DNA from: Leptolyngbyaceae cyanobacterium SM1_4_3
GTDB lineage: Bacteria; Cyanobacteriota; Cyanobacteriia; Elainellales; Elainellaceae
NCBI GenBank assembly: GCA_012031415.1
Contig: JAAUTN010000011.1
Span: 1 to 52,817 of the forward strand
Direction: 5' to 3'
Length of the DNA: 52,817 nt
In this document: positions 44,498 to 52,817 of the stretch, one piece after another
Numbering within the stretch: the stretch's first letter is position 1
How the letters are laid out: the number at the start of each line of letters is the position of its first letter
Position numbers and translations under genes: made by a program
Notes under the pieces: generated by a model
The model's input: only the letters and a program-made list of their open reading frames with translations
Database searches by the model: none
What the model was told of the DNA's origin: nothing

Positions 44498-45289
44498 TCA
44501 AGCTTCTGCTTCAGGATTGACATCTAACGCCCGTAGTCTTGATGCTAACTGTTCACTGCGCTGTCTTTCAGCTTCTGCCCGCTGTCTTTCAGTTTCTGCC
44601 CGCTGTCTTTCAGTTTCTGCCCGCTGTCTTTCAGTTTCTACCATTGCCTCAGCCGCTCTCGCTGATTCCTCTGGAGAGGGGATTATCTGTCCATCTGAAG
44701 TAAAGAATCGCAGTTCACGGTTATAGATACCCAGGTAAAGACTTAGCTGTTGGCTCCAGAGTTGATCTTGTTGATTGGGCTGTAACTCATGATACTCTCC
44801 ATCAAGAAGGTGAAACCCCTGCAATTCCAGTGTGTTTGGGTCGAACCAGAAATAGTCCGGTGTACGGAAGGTATCTTGATAAATTTGCTTTTTTAAGCCT
44901 CGGTCGGTCTTAGCGGTCGAGTCTGAGAGTAGTTCAATAATTACGTTTGGGTATTTACCTTCCTCTTCCCACACTACCCAGCTTTTGCGCGGCTTGCGTT
45001 CTGTATCCAGCACCACAAAGAAATCTGGCCCGCGAAAGTTTTCTGACTTGCGCTGGTGAGGACTGTAGTAAATCGTAATATTTCCCGAAACGTAAAAGTC
45101 CTGCCGTTGCTGCCAGTGCCACTGGAGCAATCGAATCAGCAGACTAATTTGGTCACGGTGCAGGTCACTTTCCAAGGGAGGTTCGTTGCTGTAGAGGTCG
45201 CCTGGAGGAAAGCAAACGCCGTTTATTTTCGCCTCCTCAAGAACAGTTTGCACGACTTCGGCAGTTGGGGAAGACATAGGCGCGCTCAT
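44498..45289 (-). CDS. Uma2 family endonuclease with C-terminal coiled-coil repeats
   Basis: A 263-residue protein. The Uma2 domain (about 35-200) has GPDFFVVLDTERKPRKSWVVWEEEGKYPNVIIELLSDSTAKTDRGLKKQIYQDTF, with Asp, Glu and Lys of the PD-(D/E)XK core. YFWFDPNTLELQGFHL follows. The C-terminal 50 residues are a charged repeat of seven-residue units RQRAETE encoded by near-identical 21-base tandem repeats, followed by ASRLRALDVNPEAEA. That tail is common in cyanobacterial Uma2 proteins. ATG 45289 is used; ATG 45277 or GTG 45292 is also in frame. Its role is unknown. Confidence 0.85.
   Translation of the reverse strand: MSAPMSSPTAEVVQTVLEEAKINGVCFPPGDLYSNEPPLESDLHRDQISLLIRLLQWHWQQRQDFYVSGNITIYYSPHQRKSENFRGPDFFVVLDTERKPRKSWVVWEEEGKYPNVIIELLSDSTAKTDRGLKKQIYQDTFRTPDYFWFDPNTLELQGFHLLDGEYHELQPNQQDQLWSQQLSLYLGIYNRELRFFTSDGQIIPSPEESARAAEAMVETERQRAETERQRAETERQRAEAERQRSEQLASRLRALDVNPEAEA
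44566..44640. repeat. 21-base tandem repeat encoding the Uma2 coiled coil
   Basis: Three full units of TTTCAG(C/T)TTCTGCCCGCTGTC and a partial fourth, 21 bases each, so the unit adds seven residues and keeps the frame. Differences between copies are single bases, suggesting recent expansion. Confidence 0.9.
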
Positions 45290-45580
45290 CACATACGTTA
45301 CGTTATGGCTACATCAGTATGGCCGTATCAGTATGGCTATATCAATCCAGGTTAAGACAAAGTTGGGGTAAAAACGTCTGAATCGCGGCACATAGCACTA
45401 TAAGTTTTTCTAATCTACATATTGGATTGTTTCCTTGTGGGGAAGATTTTCTGAGATTTGCATCGGAATATGGCTTTATGAACAGGTCAACGCGATCGCC
45501 ATCTAGCGAGACGTTGACAAATTTGTATTGGAATATTGCCGAATCAAATTCAGCACAGCAGTTACGCCCCCTAAGACTTT

Positions 45581-48500
45581 ATGTTTGCTTCTCCAAATGC
45601 CGCCCCTACAAACCGCCGCCGCTGGTGGATTGTAGTACTGGTGGGAACTTTGGCGTTAGTTGCGGCACACTGGGTAGCGCTGATCTATCGAGTTCAGCCT
45701 TCTGTTTCCCTTTGGTTTGTGCCATCGGGAGTAGCGATCGCCCTCACCTTTTGGTTTGGACCAGTTGGCGCTGTCCTGGCAGGCGCAGTCGGCGTTCTGG
45801 TTGCACCGCTGTGGGGACACACAGGCTGGAGCAGCTTGCTGGGAATCGTAGATGCAATTGAGCCGCTAGTCGCCTGGGTGCTTTACCGCCGCACATGGCA
45901 AGGCTCACTTACGCTAAAACAACTCAAAGACGCGGCTGCCTTTATTCTCAGCGTGCCGCTCTCGGCCTGCATTTTGTCAGCTTTGCTAAGCCTTGCAATT
46001 CTGGGTGTGCAGGGACAGCCAGAAAGTAACTCATCTCAAGGAATTGTGCTGTGGTGGCTGGGTAATGCGCTGGGAGCCTTTGCAATTACCCCCATTCTGC
46101 TGCTGGTGTTGACACCCCTGTTGCAACGATGGGAACTGCTTTCGCCCACCAATTCATCAGACTCTGCACAGTTTTTACGCCTTCCCAGTTGCCGTAGCGT
46201 GTGGTTAGAAACCTTTATCATTCTCGTCCTGTTGACTAGTACAGCTTTGCTTACGGTGTGGAAAACGAGCGAAGCAGGTCTAGTGTTTCAGCAGTTTTCA
46301 TTTCTTAGCTTTGTGCCCATCGTGTGGGCGGCGACGAGGTTTGGGGCAATAGGTGGCATTCTCACCTCTGGACTTTGTGTGCTGGTAACGCTCCTAGCTT
46401 ACCTGCTGAGCTACGGCGATGCCTTCAGTCTGGATCAGTTTCCGATCCCAGAAGAAGTATTGAGTGTTCACGCGCTGAGTTTGTTAGTGCAGTGTGCGGT
46501 GGGTTTGCTGATTGGCACCGCTACGACTGAGAGATCTGTCAGTCAGGTAGCGCTGGCGGTTGAGCGGGTGCGCTTGGGTGAATATGAAGCAAGAGCGCAA
46601 ATGTCTGAGCAGTTGATTCGGCTCAACCATTCCCTCTCGGAAGCAAATGCCCGCCTGGAAGACTCTAACGACGAAAAAGATGAGCTACTTAGACGAGAAC
46701 AGGTAGCCCGCTCAGAGGCAGAGAGCGCTAAGGAGCAAGTATCTCAAATTCTTGAAAGCATTACGGATGGATTTGTTGCGGTCGATCGAGACTGGCGATT
46801 TACTTACATCAACGCTGAGGGGGCGAGAAATCTCTGCCGTACTCCTGAATCGCTGTTAAGCAAAAATGCCTGGGCAGAGTTTCCAGAATTGGAATGTACT
46901 AACTTTGGTCGTCTTTGTAAACGGGCGATCGCCGAGAGAATCTCGATTGAGGATGAAGGTTACTATCCGCTGCTTAACGCCTGGTTCAGCGTCCGGGGCT
47001 ATCCTTCCAAAAACGGATTTTCGCTTTACTTCAAAAATATTACCGAGCGCAAACGCGCTCAAGAGGCGCTGCGTAAGAGTGAAGAACGCTTCCGGGTTGC
47101 ACTTCAGGGCAGTTCGATTGTGGTTTTCTCGCAAGACCTGGAACTGCGCCACAATTGGATTTACAACCCCCACCCGGAGATGGCGGCTGAGGCAATTCTA
47201 GGCAAAACCGACCAGGAAATTTTGCCGCCGGATGCCGCCGAAAAAATTACTGCAATTAAGCGATCGGTGATTGAGCAGGGTGTTAGAGCGCGTACTGAGG
47301 TAGAGATTGAGATCAACGGACAGATCACCACCTATGATGTCGCACTGGAACCGCTTCGTGCCCCGTCAGGGGAAATGGTGGGGCTAACCGGAGCCGCCAC
47401 GAACATTACTGAGCGAAAACAGGCAGAGCAGATTTTGCAGGACAGTGAGGAACGGTTCCGGCAACTGGCTGAGAATGTGGATGTTATCTTCTTTATCTAT
47501 GAGGGATTTAACGCCGTTTCTCAAGGGCAATTGGTCTATGTCAGCCCTGCTTACGAGAGAATTTTAGGGCGATCGCCCAGCAGCTTTATGCCAATCCTCA
47601 AGACTGGCTGGATGCCATTCACCCGACCGACCAGGCGCGAGTTCGAGCAGCACTGGCGGGCTTTGCTCGGGCCGACTTTGACGAGCAGTTCCGCTTTGTC
47701 CGTCCGAGTGGTGAAATTCGCTGGGTGCATTATCGCGTCTTTCCCATCTACGATACACAGGGCAATCTATATCGCATTGCTGGAATCGTTGAAGATATCA
47801 GCGAACGCAAATGGGCAGAGGAAGCACTTCAGGCGAGTGAGTCACTCTACCGCACCTTAGGAGAAGCGGTGCCTGATTTTGTCTGGTCTGCGAATGCAAA
47901 CGAGCAAGTCGATTATGTCAATTTGCGCTGGGTTGAATATACGGGCACGGTCATGGAGCAACTGAATCAACCCGGTGCCATAGCGCAATTGATTCACCCA
48001 GACGATTTTCGTACCCATCGACGACGGTGGCGACAGGCTAAACAAGCCAGAGAGCCATTTGAGGTAGAACTGCGGCTGCGACGACACGATGGTGAATATC
48101 GCTGGTTTATTGGTCGGGCAGTACCGCTCAAAGACAGTGCAGGCAACCTGATGAAGTGGATTGGCTCTGCCACTGACATTCACGCGCTCAAGCAAGCGGA
48201 GGCAGAACGTGAAGAGCTTTTGGCACGAGAACAAGCAGCCCGGACGGAGGCAGAGGCGGCAAACCGCGCTAAGGATGAGTTTTTGGCGATTCTTTCCCAT
48301 GAATTGCGATCGCCCCTGAACCCCATCCTGGGTTGGGCAAAACTGCTGCGAACGCGCCACCTCGACCCCTCAACCATTGCCCGTGCGATTGAAACGATTG
48401 AGCGCAATGCCAACCTGCAAACTCAGCTAATCGAAGATCTGCTAGATATCTCTCGAATTTTGCGCGGCAAGCTTAGCCTTGATGTTGCCCCAGTCAATCT

Positions 48501-49464
48501 GGTGTCAGTCATTGAGGCAGCAATGGAAACAATGCAGCTAGCTGCCGATGCAAAAACAATCGATTTTAGGTTTTGGATTGCCGATTTTGGCTTGGAAGCT
48601 AACGCAAATCCATCAGCCGATGCAGGTTTGGATTGGTCCAACGCTCAACCTTCAACCTTGAACCTTCAGCCTTCGCAGTATTGGGTAATGGGGGATGCCA
48701 ATCGGCTTCAGCAAATCGTCTGGAATTTGCTGTCTAATGCAATCAAGTTCACACCTGAAGGTGGAAAGGTGTCAATTCGGCTGGGATGTAGTGATACCTA
48801 TGCTCAAATTCAGGTGAGCGACACGGGCAAAGGCATTCGCGCTGACTTTCTGCCCTACATTTTTGACTACTTTCGACAGGCAGACGGCTCAATCACCAGA
48901 CGGCATGGCGGTTTGGGAATTGGGTTAGCAATCGTGCGACACCTGGTTGAACTGCACGGCGGCACCGTTACCGCAGCCAGTTCTGGCGAGAAGCAAGGGG
49001 CAACCTTGAGTGTGCGAATTCCCCTGATGGCTACGGTTCCGGAGATGCGATCGCCCACCAAGCGCTCTGAGCCATTTCCCAGCCTGCACAATTTAAGAAT
49101 TCTAGTGGTTGATGATGAGGCTGATACCCGCGAATTTCTCACCTTTATGTTAGAGAAGTACGGCGCGACGGTGTTTGCGGTTGCCTCCGCCCAAGCTGCT
49201 CTGGATGCGATCGCCGCCATTCAACCCGATCTGCTGCTCAGCGACATTGGCATGGCTAATGTTGATGGCTACGAACTGATTCGTCAGATTAGAGCTTTAG
49301 CGCCAGATCGGGGTGGACAAACTCCGGCGATCGCTCTCACCGCCCACGCCAGCGAACACGACCAGCAGCTTGCCCACTCAGCCGGATTTCACCAGCACAT
49401 TGCTAAACCCGTTGAGCCAGGAATATTAGTAGGAGCGATCGTAGCGTTGGTTAAAGGTCGTTAA
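45581..49464 (+). pseudogene. MASE1-PAS hybrid sensor histidine kinase, one-base frameshift
   Basis: Read across a break in the C-run 47576-47578 (one base short) this is a 1294-residue hybrid kinase. An eight-helix MASE1 sensor (about 10-315) is followed by a coiled coil (340-385) and four PAS domains (about 385-490, 500-620, 625-755, 760-880). The HisKA domain has the phosphoacceptor His in ILSHELRSPLNPILGW near 906. The HATPase has NAIKFTPEGG, DTGKGI and GLGIGLAIV. A C-terminal receiver has phospho-Asp near 1220 in LLLSDIGMANVDGYEL. All catalytic boxes are present, so the gene is probably functional apart from the break. A heptad-repeat insertion is at about 993-1033. No response regulator lies beside it. 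Confidence 0.85.
48560..48680. repeat. Repeat insertion inside the histidine-kinase coding region
   Basis: Text like ATTTTAGGTTTTGGATTGCC then heptads AACCTTC / AACCTTG / AGCCTTC near 48644-48674 are in frame. They replace the short linker normally found between the N-terminal ATPase strands and the GDANRLQQIVWNLLSNAIKF box. They add about 35-40 residues, FRFWIADFGLEANANPSADA then GLDWSNAQPSTLNLQPSQYW. The repeat style is that of cyanobacterial STRR elements. Confidence 0.7.
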
Positions 49465-49487
49465 ACCCCTGACCTCCTGACCTATCC

Positions 49488-50801
49488 CTAATGCTCTATC
49501 TCTCCGATCGCCTTCGGCACACCCGCCGTCAGCACCTCATGTCCGGCTGAAGTCACCAGCACATCATCTTCAATCCGGATGCCAATACCGCGCCAGCGAG
49601 GGTCAACTTCGGGCTGTCCTTCTACAGGTTTGATATCGGGCGCGATATAAATTCCCGGCTCTACCGTGAGAACCTGCCCCGGTTCTAGATTGTGAGGCGT
49701 TTCACCATGCTGATACACGCCAACATCATGCACATCCAGCCCCAGCCAGTGTCCGGTACGGTGCATATAAAAAGGCTTGTACTTCTCTTCTTTGATGATT
49801 TCTTCAATGTCGCCTTGCAGTAGCCCCAAGTCCATTAGCCCTTCCACGATGACGCGCACGGCGGTGTCGTGAATCTGACCATAAGGGTTGCCGGGATGCA
49901 CCTGGGCGATCGCCTCCAACTGAGCCTTTAACACAATCTCATACAGCGTTTTTTGCTCTGGCGTAAACTTGCTACCCACCGGAAAAGTGCGCGTGATATC
50001 AGCGTTGTAATAGCCATAAGTGCAGCCTGCATCAATCAGCAACAGTTCGCCGTCCTGCATCTGACGCACGTTCTCGGTGTAGTGCAGCACACAGGCATTT
50101 ACCCCCGAAGCCACGATTGACGGATAGGCTGGCCCTATGCCCCCTCGCAGTCGGAAGGTATGCTCTATTTCCGCCTGCACCTGATATTCATAGCGCCCCG
50201 GCTGGGCAAATTCCCGTGCCCGATTATGAGCATCCACAGAAATGTTTGCAGCCGTTCGCATTAGCTCTAGCTCAGCCGGACTTTTGATTTGCCGCAGAGA
50301 ATGCAGTGTCGGAGCCGGATCTTCAATGGCGATCGGGCCAGTACCGCGCTTGGGATAAGTCCACATGAGGCGCTGCCAGTGCTTCAGGATGGTGTCGTTA
50401 AAGGAGCGATCGCGCCCCATCCGGTAGTAAATCCGGTCGGCTTTCTCCAGATATTGAGGCAGCTTCTCATCGAGTTCGGCGATCGGATACACCTCATCGG
50501 CTCCAAACCGTTTCTTTGCGGCCTCAACTCCCACCCGGTAGCCCGTCCAGGTTTCTCGCTCTGGGTCTTTCGGCTGCACAAACAGCACAAACTTGTGTTC
50601 TTCATGGTGCGGTGCCAGAACTGCGACCGCCTGCGGCTCATTGAAACCCGTCAGGTAAAAGAAATCGCTGTCCTGCCGAAAGTTATATTCCACATCGTTG
50701 TGCATTACCGCCATCGGCGCACTGCGAAATACCGCTGTTCCTTTGCCAATCCGGGTCATCAACTGCTCACGCCGCTGAGCATACTCCTGTTGCATTGCCA
50801 T
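49488..50801 (-). CDS. pepP: Xaa-Pro aminopeptidase (aminopeptidase P)
   Basis: A 437-residue M24B peptidase. The N-terminal creatinase-like domain includes SDFFYLTGFNEPQAVAVL. The pita-bread catalytic domain has Asp ligands in LLIDAGCTYGYYNADITRTF, then His in HRTGHWLGLDVHDVG, Glu in VLTVEPGIYI and Glu in GIGIRIEDDVLV. It removes an N-terminal residue before proline using two manganese ions. MAMQQ is used as the start; MQQ at 50795 is possible. Expected in the cytoplasm. Single gene convergent with the histidine kinase. Confidence 0.94.
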   Translation of the reverse strand: MAMQQEYAQRREQLMTRIGKGTAVFRSAPMAVMHNDVEYNFRQDSDFFYLTGFNEPQAVAVLAPHHEEHKFVLFVQPKDPERETWTGYRVGVEAAKKRFGADEVYPIAELDEKLPQYLEKADRIYYRMGRDRSFNDTILKHWQRLMWTYPKRGTGPIAIEDPAPTLHSLRQIKSPAELELMRTAANISVDAHNRAREFAQPGRYEYQVQAEIEHTFRLRGGIGPAYPSIVASGVNACVLHYTENVRQMQDGELLLIDAGCTYGYYNADITRTFPVGSKFTPEQKTLYEIVLKAQLEAIAQVHPGNPYGQIHDTAVRVIVEGLMDLGLLQGDIEEIIKEEKYKPFYMHRTGHWLGLDVHDVGVYQHGETPHNLEPGQVLTVEPGIYIAPDIKPVEGQPEVDPRWRGIGIRIEDDVLVTSAGHEVLTAGVPKAIGEIEH

Positions 50802-50943
50802 GTACTGAGGTAGTGCGAGTTAGTTAGGGGGGAATTGACGCAATGTGCAACAAAGTCCTGAAACTCTTATGTTTCTCTGAAGCAGACATCTTGCCTGCTT
50901 GATCTGGACGGGCAAAGCGCTCATCCCACAAGAGGCTATTGAA

Positions 50944-51720
50944 CTAGAAACTGTAGCTCAGGACTGTTACGCTTGTACCGCTTTCGGGCAAATCGGCGCG
51001 GCTGATAGAAGTGGTGTCACCATTCACCCGCTGAATCGTCGAGCCTTCCATTAGCGTCAAAAAATCGTCCAATGCTACGATGTCGCAGGCGTTTGCATCT
51101 GCTGCCTGAGTGCGATAGTGCGTCGGAATTACAATTTTAGGATTGAGCGTCTGTACTGCTTGCACCGCTTCTTCAGGAGTATAGGCCTTCGGCCCACCGC
51201 CCACCGGAATCAGCGCCAAGTCAGGACGACCGATTAGAATTTGCTGTTCAACCGTAATTGGGGCAGCAATGCCACCCATGTGAACGACATTAACGCCAGA
51301 CTGATTCCACTTCCACACGACGTTAACCCCAAATCGCCTTCCGCCCTGGCGATCGTGGTCAGTGGCGATGCCTGATACTTCTAAGCCGTTGAATTGGTAA
51401 ATACCTGGTTCAGCCAGCAAACGCGGATTGCCAGGAATCCCCTCAACTACGCCTTCATCTAGCAGCCGACTGCTAATCATGACTAGATCGGTTGCCACCT
51501 GGGGGGCACGATATCCTGCGGTGCAGCCAACTGGACGGAAGGGGTTAACTAGAATGCGCCGCCCCCCGCCTGTAAACCGAAAGCAGGTATGTCCTAACCA
51601 CTGAACTGAAAGTGCTTCATTCGACTGGGCTTGAGCAGGCTGAAAGTGGGCGATCGCCCCGGTCGTTGTTGCTGCTGTCAGCACTGCCCCTGTATAACGG
51701 ATCAACTGTCGCCGCTTCAT
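50944..51720 (-). CDS. MBL-fold metal-dependent hydrolase (UPF0173-like), exported
   Basis: A 258-residue protein with an N-terminal export signal. MKRRQLIRYTGAVLTAATTTGAIAHFQPAQA has the paired basic residues of a Tat-type signal, though RR is not followed by the full consensus. The metallo-beta-lactamase fold contains LSVQWLGHTCFRFTG, ISSRLLDEG, ATDHDRQGGRRFG, VVHMGG and IVIPTHYRTQAAD, the UPF0173-style metal sites. No substrate is known. It would act in the periplasm or lumen if exported. Single gene. Confidence 0.85.
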   Translation of the reverse strand: MKRRQLIRYTGAVLTAATTTGAIAHFQPAQAQSNEALSVQWLGHTCFRFTGGGRRILVNPFRPVGCTAGYRAPQVATDLVMISSRLLDEGVVEGIPGNPRLLAEPGIYQFNGLEVSGIATDHDRQGGRRFGVNVVWKWNQSGVNVVHMGGIAAPITVEQQILIGRPDLALIPVGGGPKAYTPEEAVQAVQTLNPKIVIPTHYRTQAADANACDIVALDDFLTLMEGSTIQRVNGDTTSISRADLPESGTSVTVLSYSF

Positions 51721-51834
51721 AATCTCCTCACTTATGCTGGCTACTATGCAAGTCTTTACCGAGTAGTTCAGCTAAAATCAGCAATTCTAAGCTTACCGCT
51801 AGGAGATGGCAATCGGGGCAGTCTGAGTTTTGGC

Positions 51835-52623
51835 TTATTCTCCAATTAGATAGCGAGTTGCGGAGAGCAAATCGCTATAAATGCAGGTTGGGGTAAATTT
51901 CTCTAGATAGGTGCGGCTGCGAATGCCACAGGTAAGGGCGATCGTCGGAACACCCGTTGCCTGCCCTGCCAGAATGTCTGCTTCCGTATCACCAATCATC
52001 CAGGCACCCATCGAAAACTCTGAAGCTGCTTCCTGTTGGGATGCTGCCAAAGCCGCCATCAACAATCGCGTTTTTTGGTCAGCATAGTTGCAGTAAGCTG
52101 CCGTCTCGTCTTGAGTGCCCCAAATCGAGCTAAACAAGTGAGTTAGCCCGTAGCTCTGCAAAATTTGAATGGCTTGCGTCTGACAGCGCAGCGTCACCAG
52201 CACTAACCGAATGCCCTTCGCATGAAGCATCGCCAGCGCCCAGCGCACACCCAACTGAAGCTGGTCTTTGTGCAGCAGAGTAGGCTGATTTACAATCTGA
52301 CCGACTCGCTGCAAAAACAGATCAATTTGCGCCTGCTGCAAGCCCGATCGCATGGCAATTTCTAAATCTGGCACCCGATCCTGCTTCATCTGCCAGAATT
52401 GCGTTTTACTCAAAACCCGAACGGGTAAGGTTATCCCCTCAGCCTCATAGGTCGCCTGCACGTCTGCTAACCCTAGCTGATAGGTGCTGTAGTAGCGTTC
52501 GGAGACATCGACTATTGGGCCATCAAAGTCACAAAATACAGTCGAGCCAGATGTTAACACTGGGGTAAATTGATCTCGGCAGCGCTGAAACTGAGATAAT
52601 CCCGAAGCTGCAACACCTGTCAT
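51835..52623 (-). CDS. HAD superfamily hydrolase (phosphatase-like)
   Basis: A 262-residue HAD protein. Motif I is VFCDFDGPIVDVSERYY (nucleophile Asp32 and Asp34), motif II is near LVLVTLRCQTQAIQILQSYG and motif IV is WMIGDTEADILAGQATGVPTIALTCG. The helical cap between about 60 and 135 marks a type C1 cap. It is a probable small-molecule phosphatase related to phosphoglycolate phosphatases, but the exact substrate is unclear. It ends the minus-strand cluster and faces a divergent gene that leaves the window at the right edge. Confidence 0.88.
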   Translation of the reverse strand: MTGVAASGLSQFQRCRDQFTPVLTSGSTVFCDFDGPIVDVSERYYSTYQLGLADVQATYEAEGITLPVRVLSKTQFWQMKQDRVPDLEIAMRSGLQQAQIDLFLQRVGQIVNQPTLLHKDQLQLGVRWALAMLHAKGIRLVLVTLRCQTQAIQILQSYGLTHLFSSIWGTQDETAAYCNYADQKTRLLMAALAASQQEAASEFSMGAWMIGDTEADILAGQATGVPTIALTCGIRSRTYLEKFTPTCIYSDLLSATRYLIGE

Positions 52624-52698
52624 TGAATGTTACCTATAGCAAGCATTATGAAATACTTCTTCACATTATTCGATCGAATATAAGCCGTCAACAATTCC

Positions 52699-52726
52699 TT
52701 GACAAAAACACATCAATATTTCTAAT
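52699..52726 (+). promoter_or_regulatory. Sigma70-type promoter with embedded palindrome
   Basis: TTGACA (52699-52704) is an exact -35 and TCTAAT (52721-52726) a five-of-six -10, spaced by 16 bases. The arms AAAAACACAT (52704-52713) and ATGTGTTTTT (52725-52734) are exact reverse complements, so a hairpin or operator covers the -10. It points toward a gene starting near 52782. Confidence 0.5.
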
Positions 52727-52781
52727 GTGTTTTTATGCCAACCTGATTTACTTACCTCGTCTACTTCATCACCTCGTTGCT

Positions 52782-52817
52782 ATGTTTTACCTGGAAATGT
52801 CCGTAGGAGGCTCTGCC
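52782..52817 (+). CDS. Possible start of a gene running off the right edge
   Basis: An ATG at 52782 opens twelve codons (MFYLEMSVGGSA) that leave the window; an in-frame ATG at 52797 is the alternative start. It is downstream of the promoter at 52699, but the fragment is too short to recognise and has no clear ribosome-binding site. Confidence 0.25.
   Translation, partial: MFYLEMSVGGSA

Noticed and set aside
45427-45861. 144-codon plus-strand frame overlapping the kinase start
   Set aside because: It is an out-of-frame reading of the MASE1 region; the kinase frame has clear membrane helices and homology.

Overview
The window is chromosomal DNA of a cyanobacterium. It carries psaF-psaJ of photosystem I, the phycobilin lyases CpcT and a CpcS/CpeS-type protein, the thylakoid/envelope proton-extrusion protein PcxA, an Rre1/Ycf29-type response regulator, an Npun_R1517-type small regulator and several cyanobacteria-only families (DUF6464, Uma2). 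The palindrome GCGATCGC (HIP1) is scattered through most genes, and heptanucleotide tandem repeats and dispersed double-hairpin repeats occur between genes. The repeat style and gene content resemble filamentous Leptolyngbya/Oculatella-like genomes, but the genus is an inference; no rRNA or tRNA gene was seen.

Layout. 1-3700: the tail of a low-molecular-weight tyrosine phosphatase, the response regulator, a Gfo/Idh/MocA oxidoreductase, a Uma2 endonuclease and RemA. 3900-10300: RqcH, the psaFJ operon divergent from tsaD, a broken alpha/beta hydrolase and pcxA. 10500-17700: an SF1-helicase-like protein, coaD overlapping a coiled-coil protein, proS, a DUF2993 protein and a GerMN protein, all on the plus strand. 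17700-21300: ArsR, Npun_R1517, DUF6464 and MgtE on the minus strand with a 971-base gap. 21500-28100: a small helical protein, aspS, a broken VOC gene, an IS256 transposase scrap, a polar amino-acid ABC transporter and cpcT. 28100-33600: two AT-richer accessory cassettes on either side of proA: an m4C methyltransferase plus PmeII-like endonuclease, and an AlbA_2/HATPase protein plus ParA-like ATPase. 33600-37300: folB, avtA, rimM and dxr. 37400-41500: an HEAGH membrane metalloprotease, a phycobilin lyase, a VanX-like dipeptidase, a lipoprotein and TspO. 41900-52800: a glycogen-debranching-type glycosidase, a coiled-coil Uma2, a MASE1/PAS hybrid histidine kinase, PepP, an MBL-fold protein, a HAD phosphatase and the promoter of a gene leaving the window.

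Two themes stand out. Six otherwise intact genes (alpha/beta hydrolase, amino-acid permease, AlbA_2 protein, folB, dxr, hybrid kinase) carry seven single-base frame breaks in or beside short base runs. All but one are a missing base. The reading on each side is conserved and the genes include essential ones, so base-calling error is the leading explanation; real decay is the alternative. Second, the AlbA_2/HATPase protein has also lost a large in-frame middle segment while its translationally overlapping ParA partner is intact. This makes the pair and the adjacent restriction-modification pair the best candidates for accessory, possibly defence-related, biology here. No CRISPR array was found.
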